Assembly: GCA_030431335.1 (NCBI GenBank)
Contig: JAUIJH010000045.1
Location: 1-33,629, forward strand
Origin: Alphaproteobacteria bacterium
GTDB taxonomy: Bacteria; Pseudomonadota; Alphaproteobacteria; Rhizobiales; Amorphaceae
DNA length: 33,629 nt
Direction: 5' to 3'
Shown in pieces: positions 6,228 through 15,294 of the stretch. Position numbers and translations under genes: made by a program. How positions within the stretch are numbered: the stretch's first letter is position 1; each line of letters starts with the position of its first letter. The notes under the pieces were generated by a model that saw nothing but the letters and a program-made list of their open reading frames with translations, ran no database searches and was not told where the DNA came from.

Positions 6228-8942
6228 TCACCCGCCGTATTTGAAATAACCCAGCGCCGCCTCCGCGTCCGGATCGTCGGCGAGGTAGGCGCGCAGGGTC
6301 GATAGCGCGCCGGCGGTGTTGCCGTCGGCGCCGGCGGGCAGGTTCGGCAGGCTCTTGGCCGCAACCGCGATCAACAGATGCTGGGCCGGCCCATCGTCGC
6401 CGCTGGCCATGCTGGCGCGGAATGTGGCCGCGTCGCCGTTGCGTTCGATGAGATCGGCGAGCCCGTAGAGGTGGCCGTCGCCCGCCACCAGGTAAAGGTG
6501 CAGCTTGCGCTGCCCGATCCCCGAGACGGTGCCCGACAACAGCCCACCGGGCGCCACCGTGTCGCGGTTCACGCGCAGTTGCAGGCGGTCGTGGCCGGGC
6601 GCGTCGAGCGCCTGCGCCAGGTCGATCGCCGGGCACTGCCCGTCCGAGACCGGCCGCAGATTGATGTCGGCCGAAAAGTCGAACGTGTCGCGGAAGCTGT
6701 CGTCCAGCCGCTGGAACGGCGGCACGCTGTTGCCGTAGGCGACGATGTCGGCCCGCTGCGGGCCTGTCCCCGCCAGCTGCACGAACGTGCACGGCCCAAG
6801 CGCCGCCGCGCGCAAGAACCGGTCGATCCGGCCCGCGAGGTCCGCCTCCCCCGCGCCGCCGGCGCCGGGCGTCAGCCGTGCCACCTCCACCGCGCCCTGC
6901 GGCGCCTGTGCGCCCTCGGCCACGGGGGCGGCCTCGCTCGCGGCGGCATCGGCTGACGGCGGTTGCGCACCGGCCGCGCCCGCACCGGGCTCGAGCCGCG
7001 CCACCGCATCCGCCACCGCGTCCGGCGGCACGGCCGGCCCCTCTTCGGCGCTCGCCGGCCCATCACCCGCCGCCGCTTCGACCTCGCCGCCGTCTTCCGC
7101 AACCCCGGCCGCGTCCGCCGCCTGACCGCCGGCCGTTTCGCGAGCCGATCCACCCGCTTCGCCCGATCCCGGGTCCTCCCCCGTCACCTGCGAGCCGGCA
7201 TCGGCAACGCTCACCTCCGCGCCCGGCTGCGCCGCCGTCCCGGCACCGGTGCCGGCCGCCTCCGCCGCGCCAGCATCGTCCGCCGCATCGGCGACGTCCG
7301 GCGGCACGGCGGCCGCCTCGACGCCATCGTCCTGCGAACCCTCCGCCGCCCCCGCCGCATCGAGGCGCTCCTCGCCGGCCGTTTCCGGAACGCTCGCGCT
7401 GTCCGAGGCCGCATCAAGCGCCGCTTCAGCCGTCGCCTCCGCCTCGCCGGGCGCCACCTCGCCGCCCGCGGCGGGATCCCTCGCCTTGGCCACGGCAGCA
7501 TCCGGCGCACCGTCGCCGGGGGGCGTCGCGGCACCGGCCTCAGCCTGCGTCGTCGCCGTGTCGGCACTGGCCGCCGCATCGGCGCCGCCGGCCGACAACG
7601 CCCCATCCGCCGCCGCGGTGTCGTCCACGGCAGCCGTCTCGCCAGCTTGGGCGTCCGCCCTCCCGGCACGGCCGGCCAGCGCCTCCTCCGGCGCCGCCGC
7701 CTCGCCGGCGCGCTCACCCGCACCAACCTCGCCAGCCCCGGCGCCGGTGTCCGCCGCCTCGCCGGCTTCGGCCTCGGCCACAGCCGGCGCCGTGCCAGCG
7801 TCACCCGGCCCCACCGCAACGGATCCCGCCTCCGGTGCGTCGCCGCCCCCCGGGGCCGCGTCGGCGGGCTCGGGCGCAGCCTCGGCCTCGGGCGCGGCGG
7901 GGGCCGTGGCGACCAGCGCCGGCGCGCCGTCCCCGGCCTGGCGCACCAGGGTCGGCGGTGCGGCCGGCGGCGCGCTCGGGCCGCCCTGCGGGATCAACAG
8001 CCACGCCGCCGCGCCGCCCGCCACCAACAGCGCCGCAACGCCGGCCGCCACCTTGCCCAGCGGCCGGCCGCCCGGCGCCGCCCCGGCACCCATGCGCAGC
8101 TTGCGCGCGCCCTCGGCCACCGCCGCCATCGTTGCGATGCGATCCTCCGGGCGCGGCTGCAGCATCGCGCTCAGCAGCGCCCGCAGCTTCGGCTCGATGG
8201 CCGACAGATCCGGCACCTTGCGCCGCTTCTCCACCACCTCGAGCTGCGAGCCGCCCATCTTCAGGCTGCGCCCCAGCACCGCCTCCGCCAGCACGATGCC
8301 GAGGCTGTAGATGTCGCTGCGCGCATCCACCTGGCCGCCATAGAGCCCCAGCTGCTCGGGCGACATGTAGTCGAACTTGCCCGCGATCGAATCGCCGATC
8401 ACCGTTCCGCCGCCCAGCGTCGCCGACCGCGCGATGCCGAAATCGATGATCTTCGCCTTGCGCACGTCGCGCTCGGGCAGGATCACGTTGTCGGGCGAGA
8501 TGTCGCGGTGGAAGACGGCCATCGCATGCGCCGCCTGCAGCCCGCCCGCCAGCCGCTCCGCCAGCGCCAGCACCTCGTCGCGCCCGATCGCCCCCATGTC
8601 CGACAGCGAGGTGCCGTCCACGAACTCAGTCGCCAGGTACGGCCGCCCGATCCCCGGATCGGACGTGAACAGGTAGTAGCGCACGATCGCGTCGTGCAGC
8701 AACCGGTGCAGCACCGCCGCCTCCTTGCGGAACAGCGCCAGCACCTGCTCGTTGCCGGCCATCTCGGTGCGCACGATCTTGATCGCCACCTTGTCGCCGG
8801 TCTCCACGTTGTGGGCCGCATACACCATCCCCATGCCGCCGGCGCCGATCTGCCGCTCGATCTCGAACACGCCGTTGAGGCGCGTTCCGGGCGGGATGGT
8901 GAGCCCCAGCCCAGTCACCTGCGTCGGTTCGGACGATGCCAT
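6228..8942 (-). CDS. T6SS-associated Ser/Thr protein kinase (PpkA/TagE-like)
   Basis: A 904-residue Hanks-type kinase. The kinase domain (about residues 24-283) has the glycine loop GAGGMG (33-38), ATP-binding K55, HRDISPDN (145-152, with Ser replacing the usual Lys), DFG (167-169) and SPEQ. A membrane helix (about 296-316) follows. Next comes a very long Ala/Glu/Pro/Gly linker (about 320-690) and a C-terminal folded domain (about 694-904) resembling DUF4384-like sensor domains (GQRKLHLYLVAGDGHLYGL). In the Pseudomonas paradigm PpkA phosphorylates an FHA protein to activate T6SS and PP2C reverses it; all three are in this run. Its ATG overlaps the phosphatase stop (TGATG), with GGAGA 8 bases upstream. 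Longer upstream extensions are other-frame sequence. Confidence 0.9.
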   Translation of the reverse strand: MASSEPTQVTGLGLTIPPGTRLNGVFEIERQIGAGGMGMVYAAHNVETGDKVAIKIVRTEMAGNEQVLALFRKEAAVLHRLLHDAIVRYYLFTSDPGIGRPYLATEFVDGTSLSDMGAIGRDEVLALAERLAGGLQAAHAMAVFHRDISPDNVILPERDVRKAKIIDFGIARSATLGGGTVIGDSIAGKFDYMSPEQLGLYGGQVDARSDIYSLGIVLAEAVLGRSLKMGGSQLEVVEKRRKVPDLSAIEPKLRALLSAMLQPRPEDRIATMAAVAEGARKLRMGAGAAPGGRPLGKVAAGVAALLVAGGAAAWLLIPQGGPSAPPAAPPTLVRQAGDGAPALVATAPAAPEAEAAPEPADAAPGGGDAPEAGSVAVGPGDAGTAPAVAEAEAGEAADTGAGAGEVGAGERAGEAAAPEEALAGRAGRADAQAGETAAVDDTAAADGALSAGGADAAASADTATTQAEAGAATPPGDGAPDAAVAKARDPAAGGEVAPGEAEATAEAALDAASDSASVPETAGEERLDAAGAAEGSQDDGVEAAAVPPDVADAADDAGAAEAAGTGAGTAAQPGAEVSVADAGSQVTGEDPGSGEAGGSARETAGGQAADAAGVAEDGGEVEAAAGDGPASAEEGPAVPPDAVADAVARLEPGAGAAGAQPPSADAAASEAAPVAEGAQAPQGAVEVARLTPGAGGAGEADLAGRIDRFLRAAALGPCTFVQLAGTGPQRADIVAYGNSVPPFQRLDDSFRDTFDFSADINLRPVSDGQCPAIDLAQALDAPGHDRLQLRVNRDTVAPGGLLSGTVSGIGQRKLHLYLVAGDGHLYGLADLIERNGDAATFRASMASGDDGPAQHLLIAVAAKSLPNLPAGADGNTAGALSTLRAYLADDPDAEAALGYFKYGG

Positions 8943-9703
8943 CAGGACGATCTCCATTGCGGCTGCACCACGGTGCGCTCGCGCGGCTCGCAGGTGCGCA
9001 CCAGAACCACGGTCACATTGTCCTCGCCGCCGCGCGCCAGCGCGAGGTCGATCAGCATCCGGGCGGCGTCGTCGAGCTCGTGCCCGCGCAAGATCTCGCG
9101 GATCTCCTCGTCGGCCACGTGCAGGTTGAGGCCGTCGCTGCACAACACGAAGGTGTCGCCGGTCCTGAGATCGCCGTACAGCGTCTCCGTCTCCAGCTCC
9201 TCGTGCACGCCCACGCCGCGCGTCACCGCGTTGCGGCCGCGCCAGGCGAGCGCGTCGGCGCGCGAAAGCACGCCGCGCTCCACCAGCTCGCCCACCTCGT
9301 TGTGGTCGCGGCTGAGCTGAGCGAGGCGCCCCTCGCGCAGGCGGTAGAGCCGGCTGTCGCCCGACCACACGCACGCCACGTAGCCGTCGTGCACGAGGAG
9401 CACCACCACCGTCGCCCCCACCACCCGCGCCTCGCGCGCCTCGGCATAGGCGCGCAGGTGCCGGTGGGCGCGCGCGAGCCGCTCCTTGGTGCGGCTCAAC
9501 AGCTCTTCGGCCGAGGCCGCCACGCCGACGCTTTGCAGCTCGGCCACCACCCGCGCGCTCGCATAGTCGCCCGCCGCCTCGCCGCCCATCCCGTCGGCCA
9601 CGACGTAGAGCCCCGCCTGCCGGTCACACAGGTGGTTGTCCTCGTTGCGCTCGCGCACACGCCCCTGGTGCGTGCCGGCCGCGCATTCGAACGAAAAGCT
9701 CAT
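8942..9703 (-). CDS. PP2C-family Ser/Thr phosphatase (T6SS PppA-like)
   Basis: This 253-residue protein is a complete PP2C/PPM phosphatase. Motifs in order: RNEDN (metal-binding Asp), VADGMGGEAAGDYAS, VWSGDSRLYRLREG, LSRDHN, GVLSRADA, FVLCSDGLN and GGEDNVTVVLV. These carry the Asp residues that coordinate two Mn2+/Mg2+ ions. No membrane segment is seen, so it is cytoplasmic, on the same side as the kinase domain it would oppose. It overlaps tagF upstream (ATGA, 4 bp) and the kinase downstream (TGATG, 1 bp), indicating translational coupling of all three. In related systems PppA shuts T6SS firing off by dephosphorylating the FHA protein; that function is inferred from context. Confidence 0.93.
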   Translation of the reverse strand: MSFSFECAAGTHQGRVRERNEDNHLCDRQAGLYVVADGMGGEAAGDYASARVVAELQSVGVAASAEELLSRTKERLARAHRHLRAYAEAREARVVGATVVVLLVHDGYVACVWSGDSRLYRLREGRLAQLSRDHNEVGELVERGVLSRADALAWRGRNAVTRGVGVHEELETETLYGDLRTGDTFVLCSDGLNLHVADEEIREILRGHELDDAARMLIDLALARGGEDNVTVVLVRTCEPRERTVVQPQWRSS

Positions 9704-10263
9704 GGCGCCGGCGCTCCCAGCATGGCCGCGAAGGCGCCCGGCGGCGGAAACGCCGGCCAGGCCATTTTGCGCGGGGGCGCCGCGCCGCCGCCGATGGTCC
9801 ACCACAGCGACCCGTCCACCGCCGCCCCGGCCGCCGCAACGGCCGGCGCCGCCGGCTGCGCCGCGAGGCGCTCCAGCAGCGCCTCCAGCGTCGCCTCCTC
9901 GCTCAGCGCGGACAACAGCGCGCCCTCCAGCGCCAGATACCAGCCGTCGTCCGCCGGCGAGGGCAGCGCGAAATCGGCCTCTCGCGGCGCCAGCGCGAAG
10001 GCGAGCAGCGGAAAATAGCGCCCCACCCGGTCCACCGAGGGCATCAGCACCCCCGCCGCCCCGGCGCCCGCCAGCGAGCGCGCCCACCAGAAGCGCCACA
10101 TCGGCGCCGCCAGGTAGAGCTCGAGCCACCCCTTGCCGAGGCTCTCCCGGCTCTGGGCGAGGCTCTCCTGCAGCCACGGCTCCACCGCCTCCAGCACCGT
10201 GTTGGGCACGTTGCGGGCGATGAAGTCCCGCCGGGCCGGAAGCTTGCCGAACAGCGCGATCAT
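9700..10263 (-). CDS. tagF: T6SS regulator TagF (ImpM family)
   Basis: The 187-residue product starts MIALFGKLPARRDFIARN and contains LYLAAPMWRFWW, GVLMPSVDRVGRYFPL and SLWWT. These are hallmark segments of the TagF/ImpM family (DUF2094). In Pseudomonas and Agrobacterium TagF represses T6SS post-translationally by sequestering the FHA protein; some species fuse it to the PP2C phosphatase. Here the two are separate but overlap by ATGA, so they stay coupled. The ATG at 10263 has GGAG 6 bases upstream and follows directly on the tssM stop codon (TGA ATG). The C-terminus is proline- and alanine-rich. Confidence 0.92.
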   Translation of the reverse strand: MIALFGKLPARRDFIARNVPNTVLEAVEPWLQESLAQSRESLGKGWLELYLAAPMWRFWWARSLAGAGAAGVLMPSVDRVGRYFPLLAFALAPREADFALPSPADDGWYLALEGALLSALSEEATLEALLERLAAQPAAPAVAAAGAAVDGSLWWTIGGGAAPPRKMAWPAFPPPGAFAAMLGAPAP

Positions 10264-13200
10264 TCAAAGCTCCGTCGGGCAGCGGAAGCTGGTGAGGGCA
10301 TCCAGCGTCAGCGGGTTGGCGCCCTCGTTGGAGACGAACGCGAACGCCAGCCGCTTGCCGGCCACGTCGAAGTCCACCACCAGGCGCCCATCCCCGGCCA
10401 CCGCCGCCCGTCCGGCGCGGATCAGGCGGAACAGCGCCCACGGCCCGTCCCGCGCGATCCGCTCGGTCTGCGCGGTGGGGCCGAACGTCACCGACACCAC
10501 GGCGCGGTTGTCCGCGTTCTCGCCCGGCCACTTCACGGGCTGCGAATGCGCCGCCCGGCTCGCGTGCACGAAGGTGCGGTTGATCCGCAGCACCCCGCTC
10601 GAGGCCGTCGGATCCAGCGCCCGCGTCGACACGATGATCTCGAACGAGGGATCCTGCGCGCCCTTGCCGAAGAACGCCGCCGTGATCGCCGCCGCATCCT
10701 CGAACGCCCGCAACGTGCGCTGCGACAACTCGATGCCCGGTTGCCACGCCCACGCCGCTCCGCTGGCGTCGATCAGCCCGTCGAGGTGCTCCTTGCGGTA
10801 CGTCTCGAACAGGCCCGTCGGCGCGAACAGCGTCGCGAAGTCGCCCAAGGTCACGTCGCGCTGCGATTCGGTGAACGGGAAGCGGTTGGCCGCGATCGCC
10901 TCGCACTGGCGCGTCACAACCTGGTTGAACGTTTGCGACAGCCGCGTCAGCCGCTCGCCCTGGAGATCGTTCTCGATGTCGTCGACCGCCGACAGCACCA
11001 GCCGCGCGGCGGGCTCCGGCAGCCTCGCCGCATCCGCCCGCAGCGCGGCCACCTTCTCGGCCAGCGCGGCGGCGTCGGCGGCGCTCGCCGCGTTGCCGCT
11101 CGCAATGTTGACGAGCCGGTCGTGAAACTCGCTCAGCGCGGCGATGACGGGGCCGATCGAGGGCTCGCTCTCCGCCGACATCAGCTCGTGCAGCGGCGCG
11201 AACGCGGCCTCCACCGCGGCGCCCGGCTCGGCCTGCACGCTGTCGCGCACGGCGGCGCGGTTGTCGAGATCGGCGCGGATGGTGAGCTGCGCGCCCCCGT
11301 CGGCGGCGGCCACCTCGGTCCCGCCGCTCGCCTCGTCCACCTTGGTCAGCGCGGTCTCCTCCGCCGCCGCCTGCAACAGCTGGCGCAGCGGCGAGGCCGG
11401 CGAGGACAGCGCCCGCAGCGCCGTGTAGCGCGGCTTGTCCGCCGCCATCGGCGTCAGCCGCAGATCGGCGAGCATCGCCTGCCAGGCCTCGATGTAGCGG
11501 GCCTGGTACGTCGCCAAGAGGTCGCGCTGCAGCGAGCGATACTGCTCCTGGATGGCCCGCTGGTTGAACGCCTTGCCGAACAGCCACTCCTCGGCGGCGA
11601 TCTCCTTGGCGATGTTGGGCAGCCGGTTGATCAGCCCCTTCTGGAACCCGTCGCGGGTGAAGAACGACGGCACCACCAGGTCGTTGAGGTCCTTGCCGCT
11701 CTGCCGGCGGAACACGAGCTCGGCGTCCGACCCCGCCTCGTCCGCCACCACGAAATCGTACAGCGTGGGGTCGGCGCTGGCATCGAGCGCCAGGCGGGCG
11801 AAGGCGAGGTCCACCAGCGGCACGCGCGCCAGCACCTGCTCGGCGTCGCGCATCAGGGGATCGTTGCGGCTCACCTCGATCGGCCGGCCGAGGTCCAGCT
11901 CCAGCATCGCGTCGAGGTGCTCGCGCAGCGCCGCCCGGCCGCCCGCATTGATGCGCCCGGCATAGACGTTCTGTTCCCAGTCGCGCACGATCCAGGCGAC
12001 GATCACCTCGTTGTCGGCGTGCTCGCCGGTCAGCATCTTGTAGACCTTCAGCGTCTCGTAGACGAACTGCGGCTTGTCGAGATTGGCCGCCAGCACCTCC
12101 TCCACGCGCAGCACCAGGCGCGAGCGGAACGAACGCTCCAGCGCGCGATAATAGGCCTCCTGCGCGGCCGCATTGAGCCGCCCGCGCTGGCTCAGCCCGA
12201 ACCCCTCGTAGAGCGGGACCGCCGCCTCGCGCTCGGCATAGCCCACCGGCATCGTACGCAGCGGCCACAAGAGCTGCGACTGCGCCTCCGCCAGGTCCGG
12301 GCCCGTCACCTCCCGCTCGCCGATCAGCGCCGCCGCGCCCACGCGATACTCCTCCACCGCCTTGTCGACGTCGGCGATCAGGCTGCGGTTGGCGGCAAAG
12401 CTGTAGCCCAGCGCACTGAGGCTGAGGACGGCCGCCAGCGCGATCGCCGCGAGCCCCGCGATCCGCAGCGCCCTGTCGCGCCGCACGCGCGCCCGGTTGG
12501 TCGACACCCACCCCGCCTCGCCGAAGATCACCTTGGTGAGCAGGTCGGCGAGGAAGAAGCTGCGTCCCTTGCCCGACAGCGCGGCCGGGTTGCCCGCCTC
12601 GCCCAGCACGCGCGAGGTGGCGCCGATCAGCTGGTCCAGCGCCGTCCCCTCCTGCGTGCCCGAGGTGAAATAGAAGCCACGCAGGGTGGCGTTGGCGTGG
12701 TAGCGCGTCGGCTCGAAAATGCGCGACAGGAAGTTGATCGCCGGCTCGCGCAGCGCGTTGAACTGCGCCGGAAAGCCCAGGATCAGCGAGCGCCGCGCCT
12801 GGTTGGGCTCCGATTGCAGCCGGTCGATGGTGTTTTCCGACAGGCGCAGCACCAGCGCGTCGAACTCCGCCGGCGCCTCGGTGATGGTGTTCTTGGTGCG
12901 GTCCTCGGTCTGGAACGTGGCGCCCCACACGATCTGCCGCTCCCGCTCGCGCAGGTCGCCGAAGAACTCCGCGAACCCCTCGATCAGGTCCGCCTTGGTG
13001 AACATCACGTAGACCGGGAACGCCACCTTGAGCTGGTCGTTCAGCTCCACCAGGCGCGTGCGGATGGCGTCGGCGTGGGCGTTGCGCTCCGCCTCCGGCA
13101 GCGCGATCAGGTCGTCCACGGCAATCGCCAGGATGACGCCGTTGATCGGCTGGCGCGGCCGGCTCCTGCGCAGGAGGTCGAGGAAGGCGAGCCAGGAGCG

Positions 13201-13785
13201 GCGGTCGACGTTGCCCTCGGCGCCCTCCGCCTCGGTGCCCGAATCCTGCGTCGTGTAGCGCCCCGCCGTGTCGACCAGCACGGCGTCCTCGGCGAACCAC
13301 CAGTCGCAATAGCGCGTGCCGCCGACGCCCTCCACGGTCGCCTTCGCGCCCCCCGCCATCAGCGGAAACTTGATGCCCGAGTTGATCAGCGCCGTGGTCT
13401 TGCCCGCGCCCGGCGGGCCGATGATCACGTACCAGGGGATCGAATAGAGGTAGTCCGCGCGCTGCCCGCTCGCCTTCTTCAAGGTGGCGAGCGCGTCCTT
13501 CATCCGCTCGGCCAGCACCGCGCCGTCGTCGGCCACCGGGGTGGTGATCCCCGCCTCCAGCGACTTGCCGGCCCGGTAGCGGCGCAGCGCCTTGAGGAGC
13601 AGCCAGCCGACCACGGCCACCGCCAGCGCGGCGATGGCGGCGAGCCGCACCAGCGCGCTCTCCAGCGGATATAAGCCGTCCACGCCGATGCTCGGGCCAT
13701 AGAACCAGATGACCATGCCCAGCATGAGGACGCCGCCGAGCGACGTGGCCGCCCGGATGTAGCTGAGATAATTGAGAAGATGCAT
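10264..13785 (-). CDS. tssM: T6SS inner-membrane protein TssM (IcmF family)
   Basis: A 1173-residue protein, a normal length for TssM, which spans the inner membrane and periplasm and with TssL forms the T6SS membrane complex. Two N-terminal membrane helices (about residues 12-30 and 46-66) precede a cytoplasmic P-loop domain with Walker A GPPGAGKT (123-130) and Walker-B-like AVLVDTAGRY. A third membrane segment lies near residue 430-455 (IAGLAAIALAAVLSLSALG). A long periplasmic region follows, ending in the beta-rich IcmF C-terminal domain (SFRCPTEL at the end). The P-loop is intact, so ATP/GTP binding is plausible. It starts 8 bp after the tssL stop and its stop directly abuts the tagF start. 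Confidence 0.95.
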   Translation of the reverse strand: MHLLNYLSYIRAATSLGGVLMLGMVIWFYGPSIGVDGLYPLESALVRLAAIAALAVAVVGWLLLKALRRYRAGKSLEAGITTPVADDGAVLAERMKDALATLKKASGQRADYLYSIPWYVIIGPPGAGKTTALINSGIKFPLMAGGAKATVEGVGGTRYCDWWFAEDAVLVDTAGRYTTQDSGTEAEGAEGNVDRRSWLAFLDLLRRSRPRQPINGVILAIAVDDLIALPEAERNAHADAIRTRLVELNDQLKVAFPVYVMFTKADLIEGFAEFFGDLRERERQIVWGATFQTEDRTKNTITEAPAEFDALVLRLSENTIDRLQSEPNQARRSLILGFPAQFNALREPAINFLSRIFEPTRYHANATLRGFYFTSGTQEGTALDQLIGATSRVLGEAGNPAALSGKGRSFFLADLLTKVIFGEAGWVSTNRARVRRDRALRIAGLAAIALAAVLSLSALGYSFAANRSLIADVDKAVEEYRVGAAALIGEREVTGPDLAEAQSQLLWPLRTMPVGYAEREAAVPLYEGFGLSQRGRLNAAAQEAYYRALERSFRSRLVLRVEEVLAANLDKPQFVYETLKVYKMLTGEHADNEVIVAWIVRDWEQNVYAGRINAGGRAALREHLDAMLELDLGRPIEVSRNDPLMRDAEQVLARVPLVDLAFARLALDASADPTLYDFVVADEAGSDAELVFRRQSGKDLNDLVVPSFFTRDGFQKGLINRLPNIAKEIAAEEWLFGKAFNQRAIQEQYRSLQRDLLATYQARYIEAWQAMLADLRLTPMAADKPRYTALRALSSPASPLRQLLQAAAEETALTKVDEASGGTEVAAADGGAQLTIRADLDNRAAVRDSVQAEPGAAVEAAFAPLHELMSAESEPSIGPVIAALSEFHDRLVNIASGNAASAADAAALAEKVAALRADAARLPEPAARLVLSAVDDIENDLQGERLTRLSQTFNQVVTRQCEAIAANRFPFTESQRDVTLGDFATLFAPTGLFETYRKEHLDGLIDASGAAWAWQPGIELSQRTLRAFEDAAAITAAFFGKGAQDPSFEIIVSTRALDPTASSGVLRINRTFVHASRAAHSQPVKWPGENADNRAVVSVTFGPTAQTERIARDGPWALFRLIRAGRAAVAGDGRLVVDFDVAGKRLAFAFVSNEGANPLTLDALTSFRCPTEL

Positions 13786-13793
13786 GGCGCGGC

Positions 13794-15293
13794 CTAACTC
13801 GGCACTTCGATGACGATGTCGACGCGCCGGTTGCGCGCGCGGCCGTCGCGCGTCGCGTTGTCGGCGATCGGAACGTTGGGGCCCTGCCCCTTGATCTCGA
13901 AGCGAGCCGGATCGCTGGCGCCCGCCTTCAGCCGCTCGGCCACCGCCGCGGCGCGGGACAGCGACAGCTCGTAGTTGGAGGCGAAGCGCGCGCCGCGATA
14001 GGGCACCGCATCGGTATGGCCGATCACCGTGACCTTGCCCGCCACCTGCTCCACCAGCGGCGCGATACGGTCGATGATGGCGCCGTATTCGGGCGCGATG
14101 TCGGCCCGGCCGGACACGAACAGGACGAGGCCCGGCCGGTCGCCGATGGTCATCTTCACGTCGCCGTCGCAATCGGCGAAATCGATGCGCGCGCCGTCGA
14201 TCTCGGCCGCCAGCGCCGCGCGCAATGCCTCGCACGGGTCGGGCTCCGGCTCCGGCAGGGGCGGCGGCGGCGGCGCCACCTCGGCGACCACGGGAGCGGG
14301 GGCGGGCTCCGGCTCCGGTTCGGGCGCGGGCGGCGGCGCGGGCGGCACGTAGGCGGGCCGCACCAGCGTCACCGGCTCCAGCGGATAGAGCGCCAGCAGC
14401 TCCTCCTCCACCGCGATGGCCTCGCCGGACAGCAGCGCCCGCATCCCCAGATAGCCGCCCACCACCAGGGCCAGCGCGAACGCGGCCACCGCCCACAGCG
14501 GCACCCGGTTGCGGTTGTCGCGCTGGCGCAGGTTCGAGCCCTGCCAGCGCGGCGACAGCTCGAAGCTCTCGCGCGGGCGCACGCGGCGGATCACGTCGTA
14601 AAGGTCGCGCTGTATCTGCTGCAGCGCCGCCATCCCGCCCGGCGCGGTGCGATGCACGCCCTCGAAGCCCACCGCCAGGCACGCGTACATCAGCTCCAGC
14701 ACGTCGATGTTGGCGAGCGGATCCGCCTTCATCCGGTTCAGTTCCTCGAAGAAGCGGATGCCGCCGGTGCGCTCGCCGAAGAACTGCGACAGCATCGAAT
14801 ACTGCGTCCACAGCCGCCGGTCGTCGACGGGGATGTTCTGCACCACGTCGTCCGCCGTCGCCGCCAGCGCGTACTTGGCCACCTCGGACTGGTCGGCGCT
14901 GAAGCCGGAGCCCTTCATGTCGGCCTCGAAGCGGTCGATGGCGTGGGCGACGTCTTCCATGATCTTGGCCGACTGGGCGCGCACCAGCCCGGCGCGCAGC
15001 TTGCCCAGCACCAGGAGCAGCGCCGAGGCCGCGCGCAGCATCTCGTTGGCGTTGAGCGCCGCCCGCGAGCGCAGCAGCGCCGCCGCCGCGGCGGGCGAGG
15101 CAGCCGCCGCCGCCGGTGCGCCCGGCGCCGCGCCGCCCGTCTGCCACGGCTCGCGGCTCCACTCGTCGGTCACGGGGCCGGTGGCGGGCGGGTCCATCGG
15201 TTGCGGCGTGTCGGCCACGCGGCGGCGCCCGCCCGGGTTCGGCAGGATGACGGTGTGCTTGTTGTTGTTGTCGTCGCTGCCGGCGGGCGGCAT
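13794..15293 (-). CDS. tssL: T6SS TssL with C-terminal OmpA domain (evolved TssL)
   Basis: This 499-residue protein combines the DotU/IcmH cytoplasmic domain (about residues 75-250; VLELMYACLAVGFEG), a single membrane helix (about 262-283; VPLWAVAAFALALVVGGYLG), a Pro/Glu-rich spacer (about 310-350) and an OmpA peptidoglycan-binding domain (about 385-499). OmpA landmarks are VIGHTDAVPY, NYELSLSRAAAVAERL, GQGPNVPIADN and ARNRRVDI. The fusion lets TssL anchor the membrane complex to the cell wall without a separate TagL. An N-terminal low-complexity, Ala/Pro-rich segment precedes the DotU part. The ATG at 15293 has GGAGGG 8 bases upstream, and tssK stops 1 bp before it. Confidence 0.94.
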   Translation of the reverse strand: MPPAGSDDNNNKHTVILPNPGGRRRVADTPQPMDPPATGPVTDEWSREPWQTGGAAPGAPAAAAASPAAAAALLRSRAALNANEMLRAASALLLVLGKLRAGLVRAQSAKIMEDVAHAIDRFEADMKGSGFSADQSEVAKYALAATADDVVQNIPVDDRRLWTQYSMLSQFFGERTGGIRFFEELNRMKADPLANIDVLELMYACLAVGFEGVHRTAPGGMAALQQIQRDLYDVIRRVRPRESFELSPRWQGSNLRQRDNRNRVPLWAVAAFALALVVGGYLGMRALLSGEAIAVEEELLALYPLEPVTLVRPAYVPPAPPPAPEPEPEPAPAPVVAEVAPPPPPLPEPEPDPCEALRAALAAEIDGARIDFADCDGDVKMTIGDRPGLVLFVSGRADIAPEYGAIIDRIAPLVEQVAGKVTVIGHTDAVPYRGARFASNYELSLSRAAAVAERLKAGASDPARFEIKGQGPNVPIADNATRDGRARNRRVDIVIEVPS

Positions 15294-15294
15294 G

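Noticed and set aside
6963..9320. Long plus-strand open frame of about 785 codons across the kinase and phosphatase genes
   Set aside because: It is the antisense shadow of GC-rich Ala-coding sequence. Its translation is Arg/His/Pro-rich with no domain, while the minus-strand frames give complete kinase and PP2C motifs.
8942..13309. Fusion of phosphatase with a 1200-residue N-terminal extension
   Set aside because: The extension is tagF and tssM read in the wrong frame. PP2C homology starts at the ATG at 9703, which overlaps the tagF stop.
10546..13674. Plus-strand open frame of about 1042 codons opposite tssM
   Set aside because: Composition (Arg, His, Gln, Leu) and lack of motifs mark it as a shadow of tssM, which has Walker A and IcmF features.
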